This document shows positions 24,193 to 32,400 of a DNA stretch of 35,427 bases, piece after piece (position 1 is the stretch's first letter; each line of letters starts with the position of its first letter). The notes under the pieces are model-generated. The model was given only the letters and a program-made list of their open reading frames with translations, had not been told where the DNA came from and searched no databases. The stretch lies in NCBI GenBank assembly GCA_964458275.1, contig CAYWIE010000023.1:1-35427 (forward strand), given 5' to 3'. The position numbers were made by a program, and so were the translations under genes. Source of the DNA: HGM04593 sp964458275. Lineage in GTDB: Bacteria > Bacteroidota > Bacteroidia > Bacteroidales > Bacteroidaceae.

Positions 24193-24765
24193 TTAGTCCA
24201 ATGTCGCTATTATCTCTCCGATTACGCGCGGGAAATGCTCATATTCAAGAGCATGAACTTTTGCCGCAACATCATCGGGGGTGTCTGTCGGAAGCACCGG
24301 ACAGCTTGCCTGAAAGAATGTTGTTCCGCAATCGTAGCGCTCGTCGATGAGGTGAATCGTTATTCCGCTCTCCTTATCGCCGGCAGCAACTACTGCCTTA
24401 TGTACATTGTCGCCATACATTCCTTTGCCGCCATGCTTGGGGAGAAGCGCGGGATGTATATTGACGATTCTTCCGGGATATGCTTCTATCAACCCGGCTG
24501 GTACAAGAAGCAGGAATCCTGCAAGTACAATAAAGTCGATATTGTACTCCTTCATTATTTCGAGCACCTTGCCAGCCTCGCGGAACTCTTTGTTTGTTAC
24601 AGTTACCGATGCTATTCCAAGCCTTTTGGCTCTTTCGAGCACGAATGCTTCGGGATTGTTTGCCAAGATAAGCGCTATCTCTACTGAGTCTGAGTTCTTG
24701 AAGTAGTTTGCTATGTTCTCGGCATTGCTGCCCGAACCTGATGCAAATATTGCTATACGTTTCAT
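24193..24765 (-). CDS. purN: phosphoribosylglycinamide formyltransferase (10-formyl-THF dependent)
   Basis: This enzyme catalyses the third step of de novo purine synthesis, formylating GAR to FGAR. The 190 residues match the family. The N-terminal IAIFASGSGSNAENI is the phosphate-binding loop. The catalytic region has NIHPALLPKHGGKGMYG (Asn and His of the active site), and the later loop HLIDERYDCGTTFFQ supplies the catalytic aspartate (expected D, here in the IDERYD segment). It starts 10 bases after the LytTR membrane protein gene and is probably cotranscribed with it. No PurR-type or purine-riboswitch signal is seen. Confidence 0.93.
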   Translation of the reverse strand: MKRIAIFASGSGSNAENIANYFKNSDSVEIALILANNPEAFVLERAKRLGIASVTVTNKEFREAGKVLEIMKEYNIDFIVLAGFLLLVPAGLIEAYPGRIVNIHPALLPKHGGKGMYGDNVHKAVVAAGDKESGITIHLIDERYDCGTTFFQASCPVLPTDTPDDVAAKVHALEYEHFPRVIGEIIATLD

Positions 24766-24775
24766 ATCTCTTGAG

Positions 24776-25657
24776 TTATTTATCCATTGGAATTATTCTT
24801 TTCAGCACCGCCTCGCCATAGGTCTTGGAGATTGGAATTTCCTTCAATCCGGGATGTCCGAGCTCTATGAACATATTCTCCTTCTCGCGTCTCAGCACCT
24901 TTACCTGCCCCAGATTGACCATGAACGAACGGTGGCAACGCACTATATCCGTGTCTGCCAACTGAACAGCAAGTTCCTTGAGGGTTATACGGATGAGCTG
25001 CTTTTTCAGCTGTTCGTTCTTCAGATACCAGATTGATATGTAGTTGTCTGCCGACTCTATATACAGCAGATTCTCTTTTGCCACCGTCAGCTGCAACACT
25101 CCCCTCTCGTCGCGGAAAGATATGAAAGATGTGGATTTATTTCCGATGTTTTCTTCCATTATTGTGCGCAACTTGGCGCTTTTGTCCTGATAGGAGAGAT
25201 ACATTATGCCTATGATGTACGGGATAAACATAATGAACACAGTATTTTGCAGCGCATTCTTGTATATCTCCAACGGGTCACGTACGGCACCGCCATAGCT
25301 GGTTATCAGAGCCAGCACTGTAAAGGATGCAGATAGGAGCAACAATTCTATTATAATCCAGCAGATGTACTTCAGTATGGTTATCTTATGCGTATACTTC
25401 TTGCCATAGTGATACATTATAACTCGGCTTATGGCAACAATGCTCATACCCATCGAAACAAGTATCGTAGACCATGCGAGATATTCCGTGCTTGTGAATT
25501 TACCTTTAGTCATCCACTCCTCTGAGCCGAACGGTTTGAATATATTTATAAAAATAATCGCAAACAGAGAGACAAACAATACCATCATTGTCTGGTTCTG
25601 CTTGGTCAGCAGATATTTCGGGAGTCTCTGAAACAATATTGAAGAATAATCAGCCAT
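24776..25657 (-). CDS. membrane-bound LytTR-domain transcription regulator
   Basis: This 293-residue protein has four hydrophobic helices in the N-terminal half: about 23-42 (TMMVLFVSLFAIIFINIF), 58-78, 95-120 and 135-155. A C-terminal LytTR DNA-binding domain follows at about 190-290 (LLYIESADNYISIWY, IVRCHRSFMVNL, ELGHPGLKEIPISKTYG). There is no receiver domain, so it is not a classical response regulator; membrane LytTR proteins sense through the transmembrane part or a partner. No partner sensor is adjacent. Its target genes are unknown, and purN follows after 10 bases. A consensus -7 element lies at 25748-25755. Confidence 0.85.
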   Translation of the reverse strand: MADYSSILFQRLPKYLLTKQNQTMMVLFVSLFAIIFINIFKPFGSEEWMTKGKFTSTEYLAWSTILVSMGMSIVAISRVIMYHYGKKYTHKITILKYICWIIIELLLLSASFTVLALITSYGGAVRDPLEIYKNALQNTVFIMFIPYIIGIMYLSYQDKSAKLRTIMEENIGNKSTSFISFRDERGVLQLTVAKENLLYIESADNYISIWYLKNEQLKKQLIRITLKELAVQLADTDIVRCHRSFMVNLGQVKVLRREKENMFIELGHPGLKEIPISKTYGEAVLKRIIPMDK

Positions 25658-25747
25658 TTTTTATTTCTGTTTTTTCAAAGTTGCGCGGAAAGGAGAGCAA
25701 TAATCCCGCCCACGTTCCTGTCTTTACATATTGACACAAATCATCTG

Positions 25748-25755
25748 CAAATATA
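25748..25755 (-). promoter_or_regulatory. -7 element of the LytTR-purN promoter
   Basis: The minus strand reads TATATTTG, matching TAnnTTTG, 90 bases upstream of the LytTR start at 25657, leaving a leader of about 80 bases. No consensus TTTG stands at the exact -33 spacing. Confidence 0.55.
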
Positions 25756-25789
25756 GCAACAAACGAGCAAAAGTTGTGCAAGCGAATGG

Positions 25790-25868
25790 GTGAAAATTCA
25801 TTTTCACACACAATGAGCACAGCTAAACTTCGCTGAAAGCAAAAAATATCAAGCTCGCTTGAATATTT
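25790..25868. repeat. two inverted repeats upstream of the LytTR gene
   Basis: GTGAAAAT / ATTTTCAC (25790-25807, 2-base spacer) and an 11-bp interrupted repeat, AAATATCAAGC / GCTTGaATATTT (25844-25868), lie 35-113 bases upstream of the -7 element of the LytTR operon. LytTR proteins bind short repeats, so autoregulation is possible but unproven. Apart from these, the -7 element and the terminator, the 352-base gap 25658-26009 holds nothing I can support. Confidence 0.35.
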
Positions 25869-25927
25869 ATCACAGCGAGTGCAAGCTATATTCGAGGTTT
25901 AACAAAATTCGGATAAAAAACTGCATA

Positions 25928-25962
25928 AAAAAATCACAATAAAATAATTATTGTGATTTTTT
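25928..25962 (-). terminator. terminator after the OmpP1/FadL gene
   Basis: Arms 25928-25940 and 25950-25962 give a 13-bp perfect A/T-rich stem with a 9-base loop. In the minus direction it ends in a run of U. It lies about 47 bases beyond the porin stop codon. Confidence 0.7.
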
Positions 25963-26009
25963 ATGATTCGGCAGAGAGCCAACAGGCTTCCACCTGTTAT
26001 TTGTTACTA

Positions 26010-27353
26010 TTAGAGACGGAAGTCTACACCAATAGTTGCATTGTGTGTCTTACGCTCGTAACGTGTGATAGTCTCCATAGCTGTACCTGCATTCTTAACG
26101 CAGTTGTCGGGAGCATAGTTTGCATAGCAGTAACCGAAGTTGATGTCGATTTTGTCTGTAAGGCTATACTTACCACCAACACCTGTCATGAATGAGTCGT
26201 TGATGAACGCAAGGTCGCTTGTGTACTGGTCGTTGATACCGAAGTTGCTGAACTGGATACCAGCGCTTACAAGGAACTTCTCTGTTACTTTGAACTCAGC
26301 ACCGAAGAGATACTCGATTGTATTGCGAGAGAGCTTTCTCATATTGTCTCCACCCATGAGAGACTCGATTTTAGCATCCTTGTCGAAGTAGTAGTTCCAG
26401 CCCGCCATCACCTGAAGAGGGGGAAGAGCCTGCCATGAACCGGCGAGTGTCAAAAGGGCGGGAGCATCGCTGCGGAGTGTCTTGCCATCTGCGAAACCTG
26501 CAAGTGCGCCAAGAGTGGGGCTTGCTTGGATAGCAGCATTCAACATTGCGGGATTTGTGAGGTCCATTGTAGGCATCTGACCTGTTGTCATATCCATCTT
26601 AGAGAGGTTGAACTTGTTTGTCTCGTTCTCCACTGTTGTGATTGCGCGGAACTCATACTTTGCAGCGAAGTTGAAGTTGCCAACCTTGTAGTCGACACCT
26701 ACGATGGGAGCGAATGCGATACCGCTCTGGTCGAGGTCGAGGTCAATGCCGAATACGGGAACATTGCCATTAGCTGTGGGCATAGAAGCACCTATGCTGC
26801 CCTCATAGTTTGCAGAAGTGTAGTTACCACGAACACCTGCGTAAGCAGAAAGGTTGTCGTTGATTTTGTAAGCTGCACCGAGCTGCAATGCAAACACGTA
26901 CTGTGTAGAGGTGAACTCTGAGTTGCCGGGAAGACCGCTTGCAGCCATGCTTGCAAGACCGTTGAAGCTGGGAAGACCATCGGCAAATTCACATTTGCCA
27001 CCACCGCCGGGGACTCCGAAGAAACCTGAGAATGTCCAATCGCCGGTCTTATACGCTGCCATGAAAGTAGGCAATACGGGAACATATACTTCACCGTCGT
27101 ATTTTGTGTTGGTCTTAGCGTTGATAGCATCACGCTGCTGCCATATCATCTGCCAGTTTGCAGAAAGGTGCCAGCCATCCTGGAGGAATGCTGTACCTGC
27201 GGGGTTGAAGTATACAGCATCTATTCCGAGTGATGCATAACGCGCGGGGTTGCGAACGAATGCTGCATGCTGGTTTGTGTTTGTGAGCAGACCTCCTGCG
27301 AATGATGCCACTGCAAAAGCTGCCATAACAATTGTTGTGAATAATTTTTTCAT
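26010..27353 (-). CDS. OmpP1/FadL-family outer-membrane transport protein
   Basis: This 447-residue barrel protein belongs to the family that moves hydrophobic compounds such as long-chain fatty acids or aromatics across the outer membrane by lateral diffusion. The signal peptide is MKKLFTTIVMAAFAVASFAGG. The mature N-terminus has the family hatch pattern (GLLTNTNQHAAFVRNPARYASLGIDAVYFNPAGTAFL), including the NPAG motif. Many alternating strands follow, and the protein ends GVDFRL. Codon choice suggests strong expression. It is monocistronic, with its own promoter at 27396-27425 and terminator at 25928-25962. The substrate cannot be read from the sequence. Confidence 0.9.
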   Translation of the reverse strand: MKKLFTTIVMAAFAVASFAGGLLTNTNQHAAFVRNPARYASLGIDAVYFNPAGTAFLQDGWHLSANWQMIWQQRDAINAKTNTKYDGEVYVPVLPTFMAAYKTGDWTFSGFFGVPGGGGKCEFADGLPSFNGLASMAASGLPGNSEFTSTQYVFALQLGAAYKINDNLSAYAGVRGNYTSANYEGSIGASMPTANGNVPVFGIDLDLDQSGIAFAPIVGVDYKVGNFNFAAKYEFRAITTVENETNKFNLSKMDMTTGQMPTMDLTNPAMLNAAIQASPTLGALAGFADGKTLRSDAPALLTLAGSWQALPPLQVMAGWNYYFDKDAKIESLMGGDNMRKLSRNTIEYLFGAEFKVTEKFLVSAGIQFSNFGINDQYTSDLAFINDSFMTGVGGKYSLTDKIDINFGYCYANYAPDNCVKNAGTAMETITRYERKTHNATIGVDFRL

Positions 27354-27395
27354 TTTGTTAATTTTAAATTATTACTATGTTTTTCAAAAACTGCA

Positions 27396-27425
27396 CAAAA
27401 TTACACGGTTTGTGCAACACGACAA
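27396..27425 (-). promoter_or_regulatory. promoter of the OmpP1/FadL gene
   Basis: The minus strand reads TTG (27425-27423), 19 bases, then TAATTTTG (27403-27396), matching the Bacteroidota consensus. The start codon is 42 bases further on. Confidence 0.75.
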
Positions 27426-27541
27426 TAAAAATACCCGTTTTTAACATTTCAAATGCTCATAAATACAACATAATAGTATTTTTTAACAAACAAAATGCAC
27501 AAAAAAAATCAAAACCTGAAACAAGAAGCGAAGCATGTATA

Positions 27542-27769
27542 CAAAAGCAGACAAGCCGCGCTGAACACGCGACCTGCTGTATGAGAAAAAGTTTTGCTAC
27601 ACCGATAGAACGATGAAACTCCGAGTAAGTAAGATTTGAGAGTTTCACCTCTTTGTAATCCACCGGCATAAAGCTACCCGAAGGCGTGGCCCGCCATTGA
27701 GAATGAAACTGAACTCGGTTTTCTGATTATAATTGATGAGTTTCCCAGTCAATCAGATGCAGCAAAACC
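27542..27769 (-). ncRNA. Bacteroidales-1-type structured RNA, rod-shaped and 6S-like
   Basis: This interval lies between rplT and the porin gene, and no credible protein is encoded. A full consensus promoter (27775-27805) predicts a start near 27769. The RNA 5' end (complement of 27761-27770) pairs with the complement of 27589-27598 over 10 bp. Moving inward, 27738-27744 pairs with 27615-27621, 27713-27718 with 27621-27626, and 27704-27710 with 27641-27647. A GC hairpin at 27683-27695 forms the tip. This makes one long rod with internal loops. I recall that the Bacteroidales-1 RNA motif is typically found downstream of the L20 gene, behind a promoter of this type. A 6S-like role is inferred from shape only. 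Confidence 0.75.
27546..27578 (-). terminator. terminator of the structured RNA
   Basis: AGCAG (27546-27550) pairs with CTGCT (27574-27578), and GCCGCG (27555-27560) pairs with CGCGAC (27568-27573), with a small bulge between. On the minus strand it is followed by UUUUGU. An alternative 3' end is at the U5 directly after the closing stem, near 27586-27590. Confidence 0.6.
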
Positions 27770-27774
27770 TATGG

Positions 27775-27805
27775 CAAATATACAAACCGAAAACTTAAAA
27801 ACAAA
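27775..27805 (-). promoter_or_regulatory. consensus promoter of the structured RNA
   Basis: The minus strand reads TTTG (27805-27802), exactly 19 bases, then TATATTTG (27782-27775). It is the best match to the Bacteroidota -33/-7 consensus in the window and is not followed by an open frame, which supports an RNA gene. Confidence 0.88.
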
Positions 27806-27894
27806 TTTATTTGCCACTTTTTTTACAAGTTCTTTTGCTAAAAAAAGCGAACAAAGCCTAATTGCTTGACTGACAGCCCACACAAATAAACGAA

Positions 27895-27916
27895 GCGGCA
27901 GAGTTGACTCTGCCGC
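27895..27916 (-). terminator. terminator after rplT
   Basis: A 10-bp perfect GC-rich stem (27895-27904 with 27907-27916) has only TG between the arms, so the real loop is slightly larger. It lies 23 bases beyond the rplT stop and is followed on the minus strand by a loose U-rich stretch. It separates the r-protein operon from the structured RNA promoter. Confidence 0.75.
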
Positions 27917-27939
27917 CCGTATTTTAAAACCCAAAAGGC

Positions 27940-28284
27940 TTATTTTACCTTGTTTACGATTGCTTTGAAAGCTTCGGGGCTGTTCATTGCGAGGTCTGCA
28001 AGAACCTTACGGTTGATTTCGATACCTGCTTTGTGCAATGCACCCATCAACTGTGAGTATGACATACCCTCAAGGCGAGCAGCTGCATTGATACGCTGTA
28101 TCCACAATGCACGGAACTCGCGTTTCTTGTTACGACGGTCGCGGAATGCATATGTAAGACCTTTTTCCCAAGTGTTCTTGGCTACTGTCCATACGTTCTT
28201 TCTTGCACCAAAGTAACCTCTGGTCAAACCTAAAATTTTCTTTCTTCTTGCTCTTGAAGCAACGTGATTTACTGATCTTGGCAT
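27940..28284 (-). CDS. rplT: 50S ribosomal protein L20
   Basis: This is a primary 23S rRNA-binding protein needed early in 50S assembly. The 114 residues match the family, and the start MPRSVNHVASRARRKKILGLTRGYFGARKN is diagnostic, as is FRDRRNKKREFRALWIQRINAAAR. It is the last gene of infC-rpmI-rplT, a universally conserved operon that L20 represses in several phyla. The 80-base gap before it contains a hairpin 15 bases from the start codon that could be the control site. Confidence 0.98.
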   Translation of the reverse strand: MPRSVNHVASRARRKKILGLTRGYFGARKNVWTVAKNTWEKGLTYAFRDRRNKKREFRALWIQRINAAARLEGMSYSQLMGALHKAGIEINRKVLADLAMNSPEAFKAIVNKVK

Positions 28285-28299
28285 AGTTTTCTTTTTTTT

Positions 28300-28347
28300 G
28301 AATGTTAGCGCCGCTGTTTTTTTGCGGTCTTTAGGCTAAAAACATTC
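28300..28347 (-). promoter_or_regulatory. candidate L20-binding leader hairpin between rpmI and rplT
   Basis: The minus-strand RNA pairs 28341-28347 with 28300-28306 (7 bp), 28335-28337 with 28307-28309 (3 bp), and 28324-28327 with 28311-28314 (4 bp), with asymmetric internal loops. The element ends 15 bases before the rplT ATG. L20 autoregulation through rRNA-like structures is known in E. coli and Bacillus. Its use here is inferred. Confidence 0.45.
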
Positions 28348-28364
28348 GGTTAATAATTAATTAC

Positions 28365-28562
28365 TTAGCGCAGAGCCAACAACTCTTTTACATTCTTTAC
28401 GTTAGATGAATCGAGAACTGCAAATTTAACAAGGTTGCGTTTCTGCTTCTTTGTCTTCTTTGTCAGAATGTGGCTGTGATAAGCATGTTTTCTTTTGATT
28501 TTACCCGTTCCGGTAAGAGCGAATCTTTTTTTGGCACCGGAGTTAGTCTTAACTTTTGGCAT
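28365..28562 (-). CDS. rpmI: 50S ribosomal protein L35
   Basis: This 65-residue basic ribosomal protein has the diagnostic start MPKVKTNSGAKKRFALTGTGKIKRKHAYHSH followed by L.KKTKKQKRNL. It sits 49 bases after infC and 80 bases before rplT in the conserved translation operon. Confidence 0.98.
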   Translation of the reverse strand: MPKVKTNSGAKKRFALTGTGKIKRKHAYHSHILTKKTKKQKRNLVKFAVLDSSNVKNVKELLALR

Positions 28563-28611
28563 TTCTTAAAAATTAAATGTTAATATATATACGATAATGT
28601 ACTATCCAACA

Positions 28612-29205
28612 TTACTCGCTTTTAGTTTCTGTCTTCTGTTCGGGCTTTGCATCCTTTGCAGGTGCCTGCTTTTTAGGTGCCTGCGCCTTTTTGGGCGAGA
28701 GCATTATTGTCATGCGCTTTCCTTCGAGCACGGGCATCATGTCTACTTTGCCATACTCTTCGAGGTCGTTTGCAAAACGGAGCAGAAGCACTTCACCCTG
28801 CTCTTTGAAGAGAATTGAGCGGCCTTTGAAAAAGACATATGCCTTTACTTTGTCGCCATCCTGAAGGAAACTTATGGCATGCTTCAGTTTGAAGTTGTAG
28901 TCGTGCTCATCGGTCTGAGGTCCGAAACGGATTTCCTTAACCTCTATTTTCACCTGTTTCGCTTTTTGCTCTTTTGCACGTTTCTTCAACTGGTAAAGGA
29001 ACTTAGAATATTCAATCAATCGGCAAACGGGAGGGGTTGCATTGGGAGAAATTTCCACAAGATCAAGTTCTTTTTCCTCGGCTAATGCCAATGCCTTGTT
29101 CAAAGGCATCACTACAGACTCTACGTCTTCACCGACAATACGTACTTCGCGTGCACGGATCTGCTCATTTACGCGGTACTGGTTTTTCAGGTTGTCGTTC
29201 TTCAT
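28612..29205 (-). CDS. infC: translation initiation factor IF-3
   Basis: IF-3 binds the 30S subunit, keeps it apart from 50S and checks the initiator tRNA-start codon pair. The 197 residues show the N-terminal domain (YRVNEQIRAREVRIVGED, LNKALALAEEKELDLVEISPNATPPVCRLIEYSKF) and the C-terminal domain (KEIRFGPQTDEHDYNFKLKHAISFL). A Lys/Ala/Glu-rich tail (about 172-197) extends beyond the usual end, a common feature in Bacteroidota. The start is an ordinary ATG, unlike the AUU start used for autoregulation in enterobacteria. A -7 element lies 49 bases upstream. Confidence 0.97.
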   Translation of the reverse strand: MKNDNLKNQYRVNEQIRAREVRIVGEDVESVVMPLNKALALAEEKELDLVEISPNATPPVCRLIEYSKFLYQLKKRAKEQKAKQVKIEVKEIRFGPQTDEHDYNFKLKHAISFLQDGDKVKAYVFFKGRSILFKEQGEVLLLRFANDLEEYGKVDMMPVLEGKRMTIMLSPKKAQAPKKQAPAKDAKPEQKTETKSE

Positions 29206-29253
29206 TAATTAATTTATAAGTTCCTTTTTACGTTTTATATTATTTTCAGCGTG

Positions 29254-29261
29254 CAAATTTA
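29254..29261 (-). promoter_or_regulatory. -7 element of the infC-rpmI-rplT promoter
   Basis: The minus strand reads TAAATTTG, matching TAnnTTTG, 49 bases upstream of the infC start. The -33 match is poor. The surrounding sequence is very A/T-rich. Confidence 0.6.
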
Positions 29262-29384
29262 CTACTTATTTATCAAATAATTATATTCTTCTCCTATTTT
29301 TTTTGCAAAAATTTCGATTTTGCAGTTCCAATCATCCGTTTCATGCTTGCGGCAGCCGTGCAGAGCCGCCTCCCTACAAACGCA

Positions 29385-29416
29385 GCAAGAGTCCCCAAAG
29401 TTTTGGAGACTCTTGC
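29385..29416 (-). terminator. terminator after the DUF1080 gene
   Basis: Arms 29385-29393 and 29408-29416 (9 bp) continue inward after one C/A mismatch through CCAAA/TTTGG. It lies 25 bases beyond the DUF1080 protein stop. Confidence 0.7.
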
Positions 29417-29440
29417 ATTTTGCCTATAAGTAGTGTATTA

Positions 29441-32400
29441 TTACTTCTTGTCAAGGCTCTTGATACGAACATTGCGGAGCCAAAGCTCTGAACCGTGTCC
29501 GAGGAAGCCAATGTAACCTTTCTTGTTGAGTGCGCCGGGGTGATTCAAGCCATCCTTACCGATGATTTTCTTTTCACCGTTCTTCTCCTCAATCTTAACA
29601 AAGTCGTTGATGCGACCCTCTGTGATAACGATGCCGTTTACAGTTACGCGGATGTAGTCGCCCTTTGCGTAAATCTCCTCTGTATTCCACTCGCCGACAG
29701 GCTTCAATGCGTCAAATACCTTAGGAGTGATGATACCGTAAACAGAACCATGGTGCTGGTAGGGTTTCAACCACGATGTGTAGATGGGGTTGAAGTGGTC
29801 GAGAATCTGAATCTCCATTCCGTGGTAAGCGGCGTCCTTGCCCATGGGGGTGCGGATACCTACACCGTTGTTTGCTGCTGTTGTGAGCTTGAATTCGAAA
29901 CGGAAGATGAAGTCGCCGTACTCTTCTTTTGTATAGAGGTTACCGAAACCGCTGCCGCGTTTGCGGACTGCGATTGTACCGTTCTCTGTTGCATAGTTAG
30001 TCTTGTCGCCCTGCCACTCGTTGAGTGATGTACCGTCGAAGAGGAGTTTGAAGCCCTCTTTCTTCTCCTGTGCTGAGAGTTTGTAAGGCTCTGCCTGTGG
30101 CAACTCTTTGATGTAGAGGTTGCGGTAAGCTACCTTGCTGCCATGAGCCTGAAGCTCAATCTGCTCTTTGAGGATTACGGGGAGCGCACGGTTCCAGTAG
30201 TTCTCCATGATTACGTTGTTTACAACGAGTTCGCCATTGAGATATACAGTTACGCGCTCGTCTGCCATCTTGATGTAGAAGCTGTTCCACTGGCCTACGG
30301 GATTGTCGGCAACCTTCAAAGGCTTGCTGATGTTGACACTGTTGTTGTAGAGACCGCCTGAGCCTACCTGTGCACCTACATCTGTACGGCGTGTATCCCA
30401 GATCTGCACCTGAGGTGTACCGCGGAGATAGATACCTGCATCGGGCTCTTTACCATCGTAAAGCATCCAGTCTACATACATTTCGAAGTTGCCGTACTGC
30501 TTCTCAGTGCAGAGGCTGCTGCCCTGACCGTTGAAGAGGATTGTACCGTCAACTGCTGACCAGCTCTTAGCCATTGCCTCGTCAGCCTCTTTCTGAAGCT
30601 TGGCGAGTTTGGTCTTGTTGAGTTTTGCACGCTGGTAGGGGTTGTCGTAAGGTGAAGCCAAAAGACCCTTCCAACCTGTAAGGTCTTTGCCGTTGAACAT
30701 TGAAACGAAACCTGTCTCGTTGAGTTTGGCAAGTTTCTCAAGGTGCTGTTTGATAGCGGGGATTTCATAGATAGCGTCGCCACCCTTGATAACCTCTGTT
30801 GCACGTGTGAGAAGAGCAACAACTTCGGGACCGTTGAACTCGATGTTGCCCAATGCGAGTACGCGAACAGCCTGAGCTGCTGCCTGCTGCAATGCGGGAA
30901 CTTCGATGAACTGTCCTGCATAGATGATACCGAGGAATGTGTTTGTCTTTGCTACAGCCTGAAGAACTCTAACCTTCTGAGCATCAGTTGTAGCGAAGCC
31001 CATTGCATTGCGGTACATCAAGAGACGCTGTGCGCCGGGGAGCTTGTTGTCGACGCTCTTCATGTAAGCCTCAAATGCAGCAGAAAGGAGTTTTGTATCT
31101 TTCTTTGCTACAAGGTCGTTGCAGATAGCAAGAAGCTGCTGGTTGCTTGCTGTCTTGAAGACGATGGGCCAGTAAAGGTTCTGCTTGTTGCTTGCAACTG
31201 TTGCTTTCTTTGCGCTGATTGTCTTGAACTGCTCATCCTTGCTCATGCCTGACATTGCTGCGAGGATAGCATCCTGAACGGCGGGAACATATTTAGCATC
31301 GCATTTCTCAAGAAGAGCATAGAGCGAACCGAGGTTGTCCTTTGTAGATACATCCTTCAAAGCCTTGTAGGCAGCGTCTTTTACACCGTTGTCGCTTGCG
31401 TTCAGCTGCTCGTTTACGAGACTGTTGAATGAAGCGGCCTTGCGAGCTGAGATGATGTTAAGGGTAGCTGTCTCGCCCTGAGCGGTCTTGCCTTCAACAG
31501 CAACAGCGGGTTCGCATACATTGCCTTTATACGATTTGAGAACCTTCTCGGCAAGAGCAACCTTGTCTGCATCTGCTGATGCGAGCAATTTTGCAACGTC
31601 TGCAATGTTGTCGGGGTTACCGATGCGTGCCAATGCCCATGCAGCAGCCTCAACAACCTCTGCATTTGCCGATGAGAGCAAAGGAGCAACAAGTGCTGTA
31701 TTGGCAATTGCAGGGTGATTGCTCATCCAGTAGAGGAGGTCAACCTTTGCACAGTCTTTTGCTTTTGCAATCTTCTTTGTAGCCTCGTCCATAATGGGCT
31801 TGATAGCCTCTTCGCTTGCAGCATTTGCATCGACAGCATAGATTGTTGCAAGACGATACTGGCGGCAGTCGTCCTTCAGAGCCTTGAGGATTGTCTTCTG
31901 GCCTGCCTCGATGCCTACACCGTCAACGTATGCGCGGATAGCAGCGCAACGTGCAGCGTTGTTTGCAAAGTTAGGCTCAAGCTTAGAAGCAGCCTTGAGG
32001 TTCTTTGCAAGTGTCTTTGCATCAGCGGGAGCTGCTTCTACCTCTGCGGGTACCTTAATTACGCCGAGGAGTCGCAATTGGCGTACAAGGAACTCTTTGT
32101 TTGACACCAAAAGGGGCTGTGACTGTGAGTCTTTGATATTGTCGCCTGTAAGTTTCTTGTTGATTGCATCGTACTCTGCCTTGATGGCGTCAACTACAAT
32201 CTGACGTTTTTTAGCGTCGAATTTGGGATCTGCAACGAATGAAACATAACCGTTGATTGCATACTCTGCAAGGCGGCGTGTGTCGTCCTGCTTGTTCAAA
32301 TAGCCGAGAAGCATTTTGATGCCTTCTGCACCTGTCTCGGCAATGTCGCCCATAAGCTTGTTGTACTTCTTCTGTGTATCGGCGGGCAACATGTTAAGCG

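Noticed and set aside
24776..25657. Possible two-component response regulator
   Set aside because: Only a LytTR output domain and membrane helices are present. There is no receiver domain and no histidine kinase gene nearby.
27457..27669. 70-codon minus-strand frame downstream of rplT
   Set aside because: It lies within and beyond the structured RNA, runs through its terminator and has a hydrophobic, Cys-rich end without family features. The pairing pattern explains the sequence better.
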